This document shows positions 31,722 to 40,128 of a stretch of DNA of 64,000 nt, in pieces; the first letter of the stretch is position 1; every line of letters begins with the position of its first letter. The notes beneath the pieces were generated by a model that ran no database searches, was not told the DNA's origin, and was given only the letters and a program-made list of their open reading frames with translations. Source of the DNA: Methanoculleus sp. UBA208 (GTDB lineage: Archaea; Halobacteriota; Methanomicrobia; Methanomicrobiales; Methanoculleaceae); assembly GCF_002498065.1 (NCBI RefSeq), contig NZ_DAFZ01000040.1, forward strand, positions 27,088 through 91,087. The letters are read 5' to 3'. A program made the translations under genes and the position numbers.

Positions 31722-34114
31722 TTCGCCATCGTCGGCTGGAACCCGCGCATCGTCTCGGCCATCTCCCTCAGGCGCCGGTCCACCAGGTAGTTCACCGTCC
31801 CCTCCTCGTAGGTCCCGTCCTCGCGCCGGGTGCCTGCCGGAACACCCGTGAGAACCTCGATCCCCTCGTCGATCGTCCGCACCGGGTAGATCCGGAACTT
31901 CCCGGCCTTCGCGGCCTCGACGATCTCCTCTTTCAGCATCAAGTTCTGGACGTTGCTTGCCGGGATCAGCGCCCCCTGGTTCCCGTCGAGCCCTTTGGTC
32001 TTGCAGACCTCGAAGAACCCCTCCAGCTTCTCGTTCACGCCCCCGATCGCCTGCACCTCGCCCTTCTGGTTCACCGACCCCGTGACCGCGAGGTATTGCT
32101 TCAGCGGAAGCCCCGAGAGCGCCGAGAGGAGGGCGTAGAGCTCGGTGCTCGATGCAGAGTCGCCCTCGATCCCCTCGTAGCTCTGTTCGAAGACGAGCCG
32201 GGCCGAGAGGGAAAGCGGCTTATCGTGTGCATAGTTGTTGTTGAGGTAGCCGTTGATGATCAGGACGCCTTTCGTGTGGATCGGCCCGCCGAGCGCAGCC
32301 TCCCGCTCGATGTCCACGAGCCCCTCGCGGCCGACCCCGATGCTCGCGGTCACCTTCGACGGCCGGCCGAAGGCGAAGTCCCCGAGTCCGATGACCGAGA
32401 GGCCGTTCACCTGGCCGACCTTCTCGCCCTCCGTATCGATGAGGAAGATCCCCCGCCGGATTGCCTCCTCGATCTTTTGCTGGATCAGGTTCGAGCGGTA
32501 GATCTTCTCCTCGATCGCCTTCGTGACGTGTTTTCTCTCGATCTGCTCAGTCCCGTCGCTTGCGGCGTAGAAGTTCGCCTCCCGGATGAGGTCCGCGACC
32601 GTGGCGAACCGGGTCGAGAGTTTCTGCTTATCCTCGGCGAGGCGCGAACCGTACTCGATCACCCGGGCGATCGCCTCCCGGTCCAGGTGCCGGAGGTTCT
32701 CCTCCCGGACGAGGTTGCACATGAAGTCGGCGTATTTTTCGGAGTTTTCGTCGTTCCTTTCCATCACGATGTCGAAGTCGGCCTTGACCTTGAAGAGCTC
32801 CTTGAAATCGGGGTCCATCCGGTAGAGGAGCTGGTAGATCATGGGCGTCCCGACGAGTGCCACCTTGATGTCGAGTGGGACGGCCTCGGGCTTGACGGTC
32901 TTTGCCGTGATGAATCCCATCCGCTCTCCCGGCTCCTCGATGACGGCTTCCCCGGTCTTTAAGGCCGTCTTGAGCCCGTCCCAGGAGAGGGGGGCGCGCA
33001 GGAGGTCTTCGACGTCGAGGATGAGGTGGCCGCCGTTGGCCCGATGGAGCGAACCCGGCCGGATCATCGTGAAGTCGGTCGTAAAGATGCCGAACTGGAC
33101 CTCCCTCTCGATCTTTCCGAGGAGGTTCTGGTAGGTGGGGTTCTGCTCGAAGACCACCGGTGCGCCTTCGGCGCCGGCGTTATCCACGACGACGTTCACC
33201 TCATACTTCCGAAACGGAATCTCACGCATGAGGGCCTGGAACTGGGGCGGGACGCCCTGCTGCTCGGGGACACCGAGGAATATCTGAACGTTCTCGAGGA
33301 TGTCGTTCTGGACGGCGTCGATGTAATCGGGGACTTCCGCGACGTCGGCATACTTCTCCTTGAGTTCGGTGACGAGGTTGCCTATCGCGTAGAGGGCGAT
33401 GTCGTGGTTCAGTTTCTTGACCGCCTCGGCCCCCTGCCGCTCGATGTCCTGCACCTGCCGGAGCGTGCTCCGGAGTTCGGCGTTCAAGGCGTCCCGCCTC
33501 CGCTGGACCTCCGCCCGCACCTCGTCTGGGAGGTTGATGAACTCCTCCTCGGGGACCGGCCTCCCGTTGATGACCGGGATGGTCAAAAGGCCGATGGGGC
33601 TCATCTGGATGGTGAACCCCGCCTCCTGGGCTTTCTGGTTGATCCGGGCGATGAGATCCGTCCTGTTCCCCTGGAGCGCCTGAAGCGTTTCGTCCCGCCG
33701 TTTTGCGTACTCCTCGCTCTCGAACGCCCGGGGAAGCGCCTGCCGGGCCTCCTCGATGAATTGCTTCATATCCTCCCTGAACCGGGCCCCCTTTCCGGCC
33801 GGGAGGCCGATGGCGTTGGGCTCGTACTGGTTCTCGAAGTTGTGGACATAGATCCAGTCGCTCGCCCGGGGTTTGGTCTTCGCGAGCTCGTCGAGGAAAC
33901 TCCGGACGGCGGTCCTCCTCCCGGTGCCCTGGGCGCCTGCGGTGTAGACGTTGAACCCGGCCTCCCGGATCTCGAGACCGAACCGCAACGCCCGCAGTGC
34001 CCGCTCCTGGCCTATGATCTCTTCCAGCGGCCGCATATCCTCGGTGCTGGCGCACTCCACTTTTCCCGGCTCGTAAACGTTCCGGTACTCTCCGATATCC
34101 AAGGGCTGAATCAT
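31718..34114 (-). CDS. Lon-family ATP-dependent protease (AAA_32 type)
   Basis: Start placed at ATG 34114 after ggtgagactg, giving 798 residues. The N-terminal P-loop is atypical (TAGAQGTGRRTAV, Arg in place of the usual Lys), as in the AAA_32 Lon-like group. A long coiled-coil follows (about 150-260). The C-terminal S16 domain has catalytic Ser in EGDSASST and Lys in GGVNEKLEG. It should degrade misfolded or regulatory proteins; whether ATP is hydrolysed with the Arg P-loop needs testing. The stop overlaps the NifS start, linking the two. Confidence 0.88.
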   Translation of the reverse strand: MIQPLDIGEYRNVYEPGKVECASTEDMRPLEEIIGQERALRALRFGLEIREAGFNVYTAGAQGTGRRTAVRSFLDELAKTKPRASDWIYVHNFENQYEPNAIGLPAGKGARFREDMKQFIEEARQALPRAFESEEYAKRRDETLQALQGNRTDLIARINQKAQEAGFTIQMSPIGLLTIPVINGRPVPEEEFINLPDEVRAEVQRRRDALNAELRSTLRQVQDIERQGAEAVKKLNHDIALYAIGNLVTELKEKYADVAEVPDYIDAVQNDILENVQIFLGVPEQQGVPPQFQALMREIPFRKYEVNVVVDNAGAEGAPVVFEQNPTYQNLLGKIEREVQFGIFTTDFTMIRPGSLHRANGGHLILDVEDLLRAPLSWDGLKTALKTGEAVIEEPGERMGFITAKTVKPEAVPLDIKVALVGTPMIYQLLYRMDPDFKELFKVKADFDIVMERNDENSEKYADFMCNLVREENLRHLDREAIARVIEYGSRLAEDKQKLSTRFATVADLIREANFYAASDGTEQIERKHVTKAIEEKIYRSNLIQQKIEEAIRRGIFLIDTEGEKVGQVNGLSVIGLGDFAFGRPSKVTASIGVGREGLVDIEREAALGGPIHTKGVLIINGYLNNNYAHDKPLSLSARLVFEQSYEGIEGDSASSTELYALLSALSGLPLKQYLAVTGSVNQKGEVQAIGGVNEKLEGFFEVCKTKGLDGNQGALIPASNVQNLMLKEEIVEAAKAGKFRIYPVRTIDEGIEVLTGVPAGTRREDGTYEEGTVNYLVDRRLREMAETMRGFQPTMAK

Positions 34115-34288
34115 CAGTCTCACCACAGTTGCTGCAACTACTTCGCAGGATGTCGCTCGCCCTAAAAAAGGTTCCCCGTTCCGGCACCGGATGGTACGAT
34201 AGGTGGTTTTACTTTCTTTCGCGCATATGTGTAGTACGTTTGTATGCGGCCGATGATATGCACGGAGCCGCAAGGAACAGGAGATATT

Positions 34289-34648
34289 ATGAGGATAGCA
34301 ATTGCACAGGACGGAAACCGGGTATCCGAACACTTCGGTCACTGCCAGGGGTACGCCATATTCGACGTCGAAGATTCGATCATCTACCGCAGAGACGACC
34401 TCGCGAACCCCGGCCACGAACCCGGGCGGCTCCCGGTCTTCCTCGCGGAGCACGGAGTCAACCTGATCATCGCGGGCGGAATGGGGCCGCGGGCTGTCGA
34501 GATCTTCCACGAGAATGGTATCAATGTGCTCCTCGGCATCGGTGGAAACGTTGATTATGTCGCACAGGACTATATCGCCGGCCGTCTTTCTCCGGGGAAG
34601 AGTTCCTGCCACCACGAAGACGGCGGCGAGTGCGACGGAGCGCACTGA
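34289..34648 (+). CDS. NifX/dinitrogenase cofactor-type protein 1
   Basis: This 119-residue protein begins MRIAIAQDGNRVSEHFGHCQ and has the core fold of the NifX/NafY family, with a His/Cys-rich tail (SSCHHEDGGECDGAH) likely to bind a metal. Family members carry iron-sulfur or iron-molybdenum cofactor precursors. Without nif structural genes nearby its cargo is unknown. It opens an operon with ferredoxin, a second NifX-like gene and two ATPases. Confidence 0.88.
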   Translation: MRIAIAQDGNRVSEHFGHCQGYAIFDVEDSIIYRRDDLANPGHEPGRLPVFLAEHGVNLIIAGGMGPRAVEIFHENGINVLLGIGGNVDYVAQDYIAGRLSPGKSSCHHEDGGECDGAH

Positions 34649-34650
34649 GC

Positions 34651-34824
34651 ATGGCAGCGGTGGTTGACCCCGGGGCATGCACCGGGTGCGAAACGTGCGT
34701 GGATGCCTGCCCGGCGGCCGCAATTACCATGGAGGACGGGAAGGCAAAAGTCGACGCCGATCTCTGTGTTGATTGCGGGACCTGCGTGGACGAGTGCCCG
34801 GCGGGCGCCATCTCGCTTGAGTGA
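34651..34824 (+). CDS. 2[4Fe-4S] ferredoxin
   Basis: This 57-residue protein has two classical CxxCxxCxxxCP sequences (CTGCETCVDACP and CVDCGTCVDECP), binding two 4Fe-4S clusters. The start ATG 34651 follows the NifX stop by 2 bases. It is probably the electron donor or cluster carrier for the operon. Confidence 0.93.
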   Translation: MAAVVDPGACTGCETCVDACPAAAITMEDGKAKVDADLCVDCGTCVDECPAGAISLE

Positions 34825-34888
34825 TACGATAGCACCATCCATAGTATTATGCTCATATGAGCAAAAATCACCAGAGGAGTGCATCAGA

Positions 34889-35230
34889 ATGATAGTTGGT
34901 ATCACAGCACGTGCAGCAGGCACGGACGCCCCGGTCGAGCAGCGGTTCGGCCGGGCACCTTACTTCGTCTTCGTCGATACGGAGACGGGGAAAGTGGAAT
35001 CGATTGAGAATCCCCTTGTCGACGCTGCGGGCGGGGTCGGACCCCGTGCGGTCCAGATGTTTTCGGAGCACGGCGCGACGGTGGTCATCACCGGCCAGGT
35101 CGGCGGGAACGCCGCCCGGGCGCTTGAAGCGGGCGGGATCAAGGCGTACGCCTACCGCGGAAGCGGCAGCGTGGCCGATGCCCTTGCGGAGTATACCGCC
35201 GGGAACCTGCAGCCGCTCTCCCTCGCCTGA
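34889..35230 (+). CDS. NifX/dinitrogenase cofactor-type protein 2
   Basis: This 113-residue protein starts MIVGITARAAGTDAPVEQRF and has the conserved GPRAVQMFSEHGATVVITG segment of the NifX family. It is a paralogue of the 34289 protein but lacks the His/Cys tail. A short gap with A/T-rich stretch (34825-34888) separates it from the ferredoxin gene and could carry an internal promoter. The pair may form a heterodimeric cofactor carrier. Confidence 0.88.
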   Translation: MIVGITARAAGTDAPVEQRFGRAPYFVFVDTETGKVESIENPLVDAAGGVGPRAVQMFSEHGATVVITGQVGGNAARALEAGGIKAYAYRGSGSVADALAEYTAGNLQPLSLA

Positions 35231-35243
35231 ACCGGGATCCAGC

Positions 35244-36095
35244 ATGAAGATCACGATTGCAAGCGGCAAAGGCGGCACCGGGAAGAGCACGGTGGCGGCG
35301 AACCTCGCCTGCACACTCGCCCTCTCCCGTGAGGTGGCGCTCGTCGACTGCGATGTCGAGGAACCGAACCTCCACCTCTTCTTCCCCGCCGCTGCCGTGG
35401 ACGTGCCGGTGACGACGCCGGTCCCGGAGATCGATCTCGCCCGTTGCACCTTCTGCGGTGAGTGCGGGAAGTTCTGCCGGTTCGGGGCGCTTTCGGTTCT
35501 CAAAGACCGCGTCCTCGTCTTCCCGGAACTCTGCCACTCGTGCGGGGGCTGCTCCCTCGTCTGCCCGCAGGGAGCGATCGAGGAAGTCCCGCGCACCGTC
35601 GGCCGGGTTGCGTGCTCCTGCCCCCTCCCCTCCCTCACCCTGATCAGCGGGGTTTTAAACGAGGGTGAGGTGCAGGCCCCGGCGGTCATCAGGGCGGCAA
35701 AACTGCTCGCGGAAGGGCACCCGCTCACCCTCTACGACGCCTCCCCGGGGATAGCCTGCCCGGTGATCGAGACCCTCGAGGGGAGCGATGTCTGCGTCCT
35801 GGTGACGGAGTCAACGCCGTTCGGGCTGCACGATCTCCGCCTCGCGGCCGAGGTGGCGGAGGGGGTCGGCATTCCCGCCGGCGTCGTGATCAACCGCAGC
35901 GACGGCCAGGACGAGGCGACCCTCGACTTCTGCCGGGAGCGCGGGCTTCCTATCCTCATGACCATCCCGTTCTCGCGGGAGATCGCCGCAGTCCAGAACC
36001 GGGGCGGGCTCATCTGCCGTGACCTTCCCGGGTGGGAGGGGCGGTTCGCCGGCCTCTTCGACGCGATCGTGAAGATTGCGGGGGTGAGCCCGTGA
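35244..36095 (+). CDS. MinD/Mrp-type ATPase with inserted ferredoxin domain, copy 1
   Basis: This 283-residue protein has a deviant Walker A GKGGTGKST (8-16) and VDCDVEEPN, as in MinD/ParA/Mrp ATPases, with a 2x[4Fe-4S] insert (CTFCGECGKFC and CHSCGGCSLVCP, about 60-118). Proteins of this design are thought to move or insert iron-sulfur clusters in an ATP-dependent way. The start ATG 35244 is 13 bases after the NifX-2 stop. It overlaps the second ATPase gene by 4 nt. Confidence 0.9.
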   Translation: MKITIASGKGGTGKSTVAANLACTLALSREVALVDCDVEEPNLHLFFPAAAVDVPVTTPVPEIDLARCTFCGECGKFCRFGALSVLKDRVLVFPELCHSCGGCSLVCPQGAIEEVPRTVGRVACSCPLPSLTLISGVLNEGEVQAPAVIRAAKLLAEGHPLTLYDASPGIACPVIETLEGSDVCVLVTESTPFGLHDLRLAAEVAEGVGIPAGVVINRSDGQDEATLDFCRERGLPILMTIPFSREIAAVQNRGGLICRDLPGWEGRFAGLFDAIVKIAGVSP

Positions 36096-36961
36096 TACGG
36101 CTCGCGGTCACGAGCGGCAAGGGCGGCACTGGGAAGACGATGGTGGCGGCGGCGCTTGCGGATATCAGCGGAGTGCCGCAGGTCCTTGCCGACTGCGACG
36201 TGGATGCCGCGAACCTGGAACTTCTCTTCCGCCCCCGGCGGCTTACGACGGAAGAGTTCCGGGGGCTCGCGGCGGCCCGGATCGACCCGGAGCGGTGCCG
36301 CGATTGCGGGATATGCGCGGATCACTGTCGTTTCAGGGCGATCGTGCGCCGCAACGACGCCTGGGAGGTTGATGCGCTGCACTGCGAAGGCTGCGGCGTC
36401 TGCACCTATGTCTGCCCCATGGGGGCGGTCTCGATGGAACCCCGTGTCTGCGGCGAGATCTACACCTCGGCGACCGACCGGGGCAATCTCGCCCATGCCC
36501 GGCTCTTCCCGGGCTCCGGGAACTCAGGATTGCTCGTCACCGAGGTGAAGAAGCGGGCCGTGAGCCTTGCGGACGGCGCCGACCTGCTTCTTGCGGACGG
36601 CCCGCCGGGGATAGGCTGCCCGCTGATCGCGACGGTCAGCGGCATGGACGCGGTCCTCATCGTCACGGAGCCGGGGGTCTCGGCGCTCCACGACCTCGAA
36701 CGGCTTGTGACGGTCTGCCGGCGGTTCGGCGTCCGGATCTTCGTCGTCATCAACCGGTTCGACCTCGCGGAGGATATCTGCGCAAGGATCGAGGACTACT
36801 GCAGGGAGGAGGAGATCCTGGTGGCAGGAAAGATCCCGTTCGATCCGCAGGTGATCGAAGCGGTGCGAGGCGGCCGCCCCGTGACCCGGAGTGAGTCCCC
36901 GGCGACGGATGCTCTCCGGGCGCTCCGGGACAGCCTCTTTGCCGAACTCGGGCTTGTATAG
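36092..36961 (+). CDS. MinD/Mrp-type ATPase with inserted ferredoxin domain, copy 2
   Basis: This 289-residue paralogue of the previous gene begins with GTG 36092 and has Walker A GKGGTGKTM, ADCDVDAAN, and the cluster motifs CRDCGICADHC and CEGCGVCTYVCP. The Met following GKT replaces the usual Ser/Thr but the motif is otherwise intact. The two ATPases likely form a heterodimer carrying up to four clusters. Translational coupling is indicated by the GTGA overlap. Confidence 0.9.
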   Translation: MIRLAVTSGKGGTGKTMVAAALADISGVPQVLADCDVDAANLELLFRPRRLTTEEFRGLAAARIDPERCRDCGICADHCRFRAIVRRNDAWEVDALHCEGCGVCTYVCPMGAVSMEPRVCGEIYTSATDRGNLAHARLFPGSGNSGLLVTEVKKRAVSLADGADLLLADGPPGIGCPLIATVSGMDAVLIVTEPGVSALHDLERLVTVCRRFGVRIFVVINRFDLAEDICARIEDYCREEEILVAGKIPFDPQVIEAVRGGRPVTRSESPATDALRALRDSLFAELGLV

Positions 36962-37183
36962 CCCACTTTTTTTCTCAGGCTCTCGCGATCACCGTCTGGT
37001 GCGAGTTGTGAAGGGCGACCGGTCAACGGACAGATGGGTGTCGGCAGAGGCCATCCCAAAACGTCTCTGCCGGGAGGGGGACACCCCTTCGAAACTCACC
37101 GAGTTTCTCAAGCTCCCTTCGGTCGCACCTCCCGGTCCCTCCCCCGCGTGGCGATAGCCGATGGGAAGCGGTTCAGGATCGTG
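36962..37183. other. Intergenic region before MITE copy B
   Basis: The full gene-free stretch is 36962-37787 (826 bp). Its left part has only a T-run (ttttttt, about 36965) that may terminate the ATPase operon. Nothing protein-like was found. Confidence 0.5.
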
Positions 37184-37584
37184 GGCCTTGTTGAAACCCA
37201 CTTGCTTGCTCCAGATGGCTGCAGTCAGGGGTAACTCAGAGGCTGCGCACGTGCGGTGCTCGTGCTCCGGATGTTGTGTCCATCGCAAGTCCAGGACCCT
37301 CGGTCTTCTCCAGCGATGTCCCGTAGGGGCATAGCCTATCGCCACGCACTGCCCGCCCCCCCGGGGCGGGAGGAGCGCGAAGCGCGGGTGGTGGGGGTTA
37401 CAGAGATCCATTACAACGTGGAGACAGGGGAGACCCCCTCCCCGCCACCCGGAGTGGCGATAGTCACCACGGTCCACTGCCTGAGGACATGCGCGAGAAA
37501 AAAGGCCGGCCCGGGGAGAGGCCTGGTGTGGCACCACCCTCCTCAGGGAAAGGATGAAGATCAAAGCAGGGTTTCAACAGAGCC
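37184..37584 (-). mobile_element. MITE-like element, copy B (inverted relative to A)
   Basis: A 401-bp copy of the 5875-6232 element in the reverse orientation. Ends are ggccttgttgaaa and tttcaacagagcc. It carries about 40-60 extra bases in its middle. No coding content is evident. Confidence 0.65.
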
Positions 37585-37739
37585 GTAATTTGATACGAGA
37601 TCGTCCAATTCGTTATGAACGCTCGTAATCGCATTCAGAACCGTGTGAATCTTCAACCATGTGGGACTTTTGGGACGACTTCGACGGTCTGTGACGGCTG
37701 CTCGAACTCCTGGGTTTCGCGCAACCCGGGATACCCGGG

Positions 37740-37766
37740 GGTTGTGGAAAACGTTTCAACGGAGCC
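37740..37766. repeat. Solo repeat end, copy C
   Basis: A 27-bp string ggttgtggaaaacgtttcaa followed by cggagcc. It shares its last 13 bases with the MITE termini and is nearly identical to 44236-44262. Confidence 0.55.
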
Positions 37767-37787
37767 GAAAAAAAGGGATTTATTGGT

Positions 37788-37982
37788 TTAGAACCGGGGT
37801 TTTCTGTGCTTCGGGAGGCAGTCCTGGCAATACACGGGTCTGCCTTCGGTCGGCTTGAAGGGGACTTCGCACTCCTTTCCGCAGTCCGAACAAATAGTCT
37901 TTGTCATTTCACGGGGGCCGCCGAAGTTCCTCGGACCACCGAAATTTCTGTTTCCTCTGTTATAATCCATTGGATTGCTCAT
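37788..37982 (-). CDS. CxxC-x17-CxxC small zinc-ribbon protein
   Basis: This 64-residue protein has a Gly/Arg/Phe-rich N-terminus (NRGNRNFGGPRNFGGPREM) and two CxxC pairs at Cys31/34 and Cys52/55, separated by 17 residues, the definition of a known archaeal family. The basic N-terminus and zinc ribbon suggest RNA or DNA binding. The gene lies directly next to a MITE terminus and diverges from thiC. A TATA-like ttatatac lies about 40 bases upstream. Confidence 0.82.
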   Translation of the reverse strand: MSNPMDYNRGNRNFGGPRNFGGPREMTKTICSDCGKECEVPFKPTEGRPVYCQDCLPKHRKPRF

Positions 37983-38036
37983 GCAGATAGAACACTGCCT
38001 GTAGAGTTGTGATTGGATAGTATATAACGTACTTCA

Positions 38037-38096
38037 CCGGCCCGGGGAGGTGCGGTAAGGGAGGCCGAGGGCGTCCCGGTTTGCTCCCCGGGCCGG
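38037..38096 (+). promoter_or_regulatory. GC-rich hairpin in the thiC leader
   Basis: ccggcccggggag (38037-38049) pairs with ctccccgggccgg (38084-38096) as a perfect 13-bp stem around a 34-nt loop. It lies between the TATA-like tatataac (38021-38028) and the thiC start at 38190, so at least part would be in the transcript. It does not show the conserved segments of a TPP riboswitch. Confidence 0.4.
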
Positions 38097-38189
38097 GGGC
38101 TCTGCAGGGTTATCGGGCATGGGATGGCGATCGAACGGCAGCATTTCCGTCGCGGACTTTTTCGGGTTTGGAATCCAACGGATGGAGAG

Positions 38190-39428
38190 ATGAAGACCCA
38201 GATCGAAGAGGCCCAGGAGGGGTCCATCACCCCTCGGATGGAAGCGGTCGCAGCGGCCGAAGGGATCGAGGCCGAAGATCTCCGCTACTCCGTCGCCGTT
38301 GGCGAAGCCGTTATCATGACACGAGCAACATGCTCAATCGGCATCGGCCGCGGGTTGAGGACGAAGGTCAACGTCAACCTCGGGACCTCGACCTCCTGGG
38401 TTCATCCCGAAGAGGAGGTCGAAAAGGCCAGGATTGCCGGGCTGCACGGCGCGGACACTATTACCGACCTCTCCACCGGCGGCGATATCACAGCGTTCCG
38501 GCGTGCGATCTTTGCCGCCACCACTCTCCCGGTCACCACGGTGCCGGTCTACCAGGTCGCTGCCGAGATCGGCATCGATACTATGACCGCAGAGGATATC
38601 CTCGCCACCATCAGGCATCAGGCAGAGGAGGGGGTCTCCTCGTTCGTCCTCCACGCCGTCAGCAGGGAGATGATCGACGCCGCCTGGGACGGTGAGCGGA
38701 TCATGGGGGTCGTCTCGAAGGGCGGATCGATCACCGCCGCCTACATGCTCGTTCACGACGCTGAGAATCCCTTCGTCGAGCACTTCGATGAGATCCTCGC
38801 CATCCTCAGGGAACACGACATCGTCCTCTCCCTCGGCAATGCGATGCGGAGCGGGTGCATCCACGATGAGATGGACGAGGCCCAGAAGGGAGAGATGCGC
38901 TGGAACGCGCGGCTTGCCGCCTACGCCCATGAACGCGGCGTCCAGACGATCATCGAGGGGCTCGGCGGCCATGTCAGAGCCGACCGGATCCCTGTTTACC
39001 TCCGGCGTTACCGGGAGCACTCCCGCGCGCCGCTGTTTGTCGCCGGCCCTCTCCCCACCGACATTGCTGTCGGGTATGACCACATCGCAGGGTGTGTCGG
39101 CGCAAGCATCGCAAGCGGCGCAGGCGCCGATTACCTCTGCTATCTCACACCGGCCGAGCACCTCGGCCTCCCGACCCCCGACCAGGTGCGGGAAGGGCTC
39201 ATCGCTTTTAAGATCGCCGCTCATATCGGCGACTCGATCAAGTACGGCCCGGACGGCGAGGACCTCGCCCTCGCTCGTTCCCGCTCCCGCCTCGACTGGG
39301 ATGGACAGATCGCCCATGCCATCGACCCGGAAACCGCAAGGGATCTCGCCCCCGAATCAGGGCCATGCACGATGTGCGGGGACTTCTGTGCGGTCGCCCT
39401 CATGAAGCGGCTCAGGGAGCAGAGGTGA
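38190..39428 (+). CDS. thiC: Phosphomethylpyrimidine synthase ThiC
   Basis: Start at ATG 38190 (MKTQIEEAQEGSITPRMEAV), which matches the usual archaeal ThiC N-terminus; the earlier ATG 38124 adds non-conserved residues. The 412-residue radical SAM enzyme rearranges aminoimidazole ribotide to the thiamine pyrimidine. The C-terminal cluster motif is CTMCGDFCAV, and the core ITDLSTGGDI and GLGGHVRADRIPVY are present. Its leader has the hairpin described above. Confidence 0.92.
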   Translation: MKTQIEEAQEGSITPRMEAVAAAEGIEAEDLRYSVAVGEAVIMTRATCSIGIGRGLRTKVNVNLGTSTSWVHPEEEVEKARIAGLHGADTITDLSTGGDITAFRRAIFAATTLPVTTVPVYQVAAEIGIDTMTAEDILATIRHQAEEGVSSFVLHAVSREMIDAAWDGERIMGVVSKGGSITAAYMLVHDAENPFVEHFDEILAILREHDIVLSLGNAMRSGCIHDEMDEAQKGEMRWNARLAAYAHERGVQTIIEGLGGHVRADRIPVYLRRYREHSRAPLFVAGPLPTDIAVGYDHIAGCVGASIASGAGADYLCYLTPAEHLGLPTPDQVREGLIAFKIAAHIGDSIKYGPDGEDLALARSRSRLDWDGQIAHAIDPETARDLAPESGPCTMCGDFCAVALMKRLREQR

Positions 39429-39698
39429 GGGGGTATCTCCCTCTCCCGCACAGGCTCCCTCCGGAAGGAAAACACATGGTCGCGGGCGGTGCCGCCATCC
39501 TTGTTACCGGGGGTCTTCCACGCATCGTGGTCTTGTGGAAAAATACTGGAGATTGCAAAAATTTGTGCTCGCCACCGCGATCCCATTCGCTCCGGATCGG
39601 AACGCGGCGGTAATCGTAACGGGTTTCCCTCACCCCCACCGTGCCGTTGAGGGATCCCCAACGTTTATGGGACGGCAGGTGACTCTCTCGCCTGGTGA

Positions 39699-39959
39699 AT
39701 GATGATGAATGGTTCCCGGCTGAAGTACAGGGTCGAAGTCCTCAGCGACGACGACGGCATCAAGCGCTACGGCCCGTTCAACGAGCAGAAAGCACGGGAG
39801 TTCTTCGAGGTCGAGGAGAGCCTCGGCGGGACCGCCCGGATCGCACGGCTGGAGGAGGGGATCCGGGAGACGTGGAAGGTCATCACCGAATGCGGGGACT
39901 GGGGCGACCACGAGGGAGGCCCTCCCGAAGCGAAGAGAGTGGAGGCACAACCGCGATAG
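39699..39959 (+). CDS. Small hypothetical protein
   Basis: This 86-residue acidic protein starts with three possible ATG codons (39699, 39702, 39705). The segment YRVEVLSDDDGIKRYGPF followed by an alpha-helical region (EQKAREFFEVEESLGGTARI) looks like a compact alpha/beta domain. No family is recognised. It stands between thiC and a large membrane gene. Confidence 0.6.
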   Translation: MMMNGSRLKYRVEVLSDDDGIKRYGPFNEQKAREFFEVEESLGGTARIARLEEGIRETWKVITECGDWGDHEGGPPEAKRVEAQPR

Positions 39960-40128
39960 GCGGCCCCTGACCGCCGAGATTTCGGGGGCGGTCCCCCGGT
40001 CCATCTCGCCGGACCGCTCGCCCGGTCGTGCGTTCTCCTCAAAGTAGTCGAGCAACCTTCCGGCGACCTGCCCGTCGGCTGCACCCGGTGAGCACAAAGC
40101 GCATATACTCCAACCCCGATAGCAGGGC

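Noticed and set aside
38013..38189. TPP riboswitch before thiC
   Set aside because: The leader has a strong hairpin but no CUGAGA or other conserved TPP-aptamer strings.
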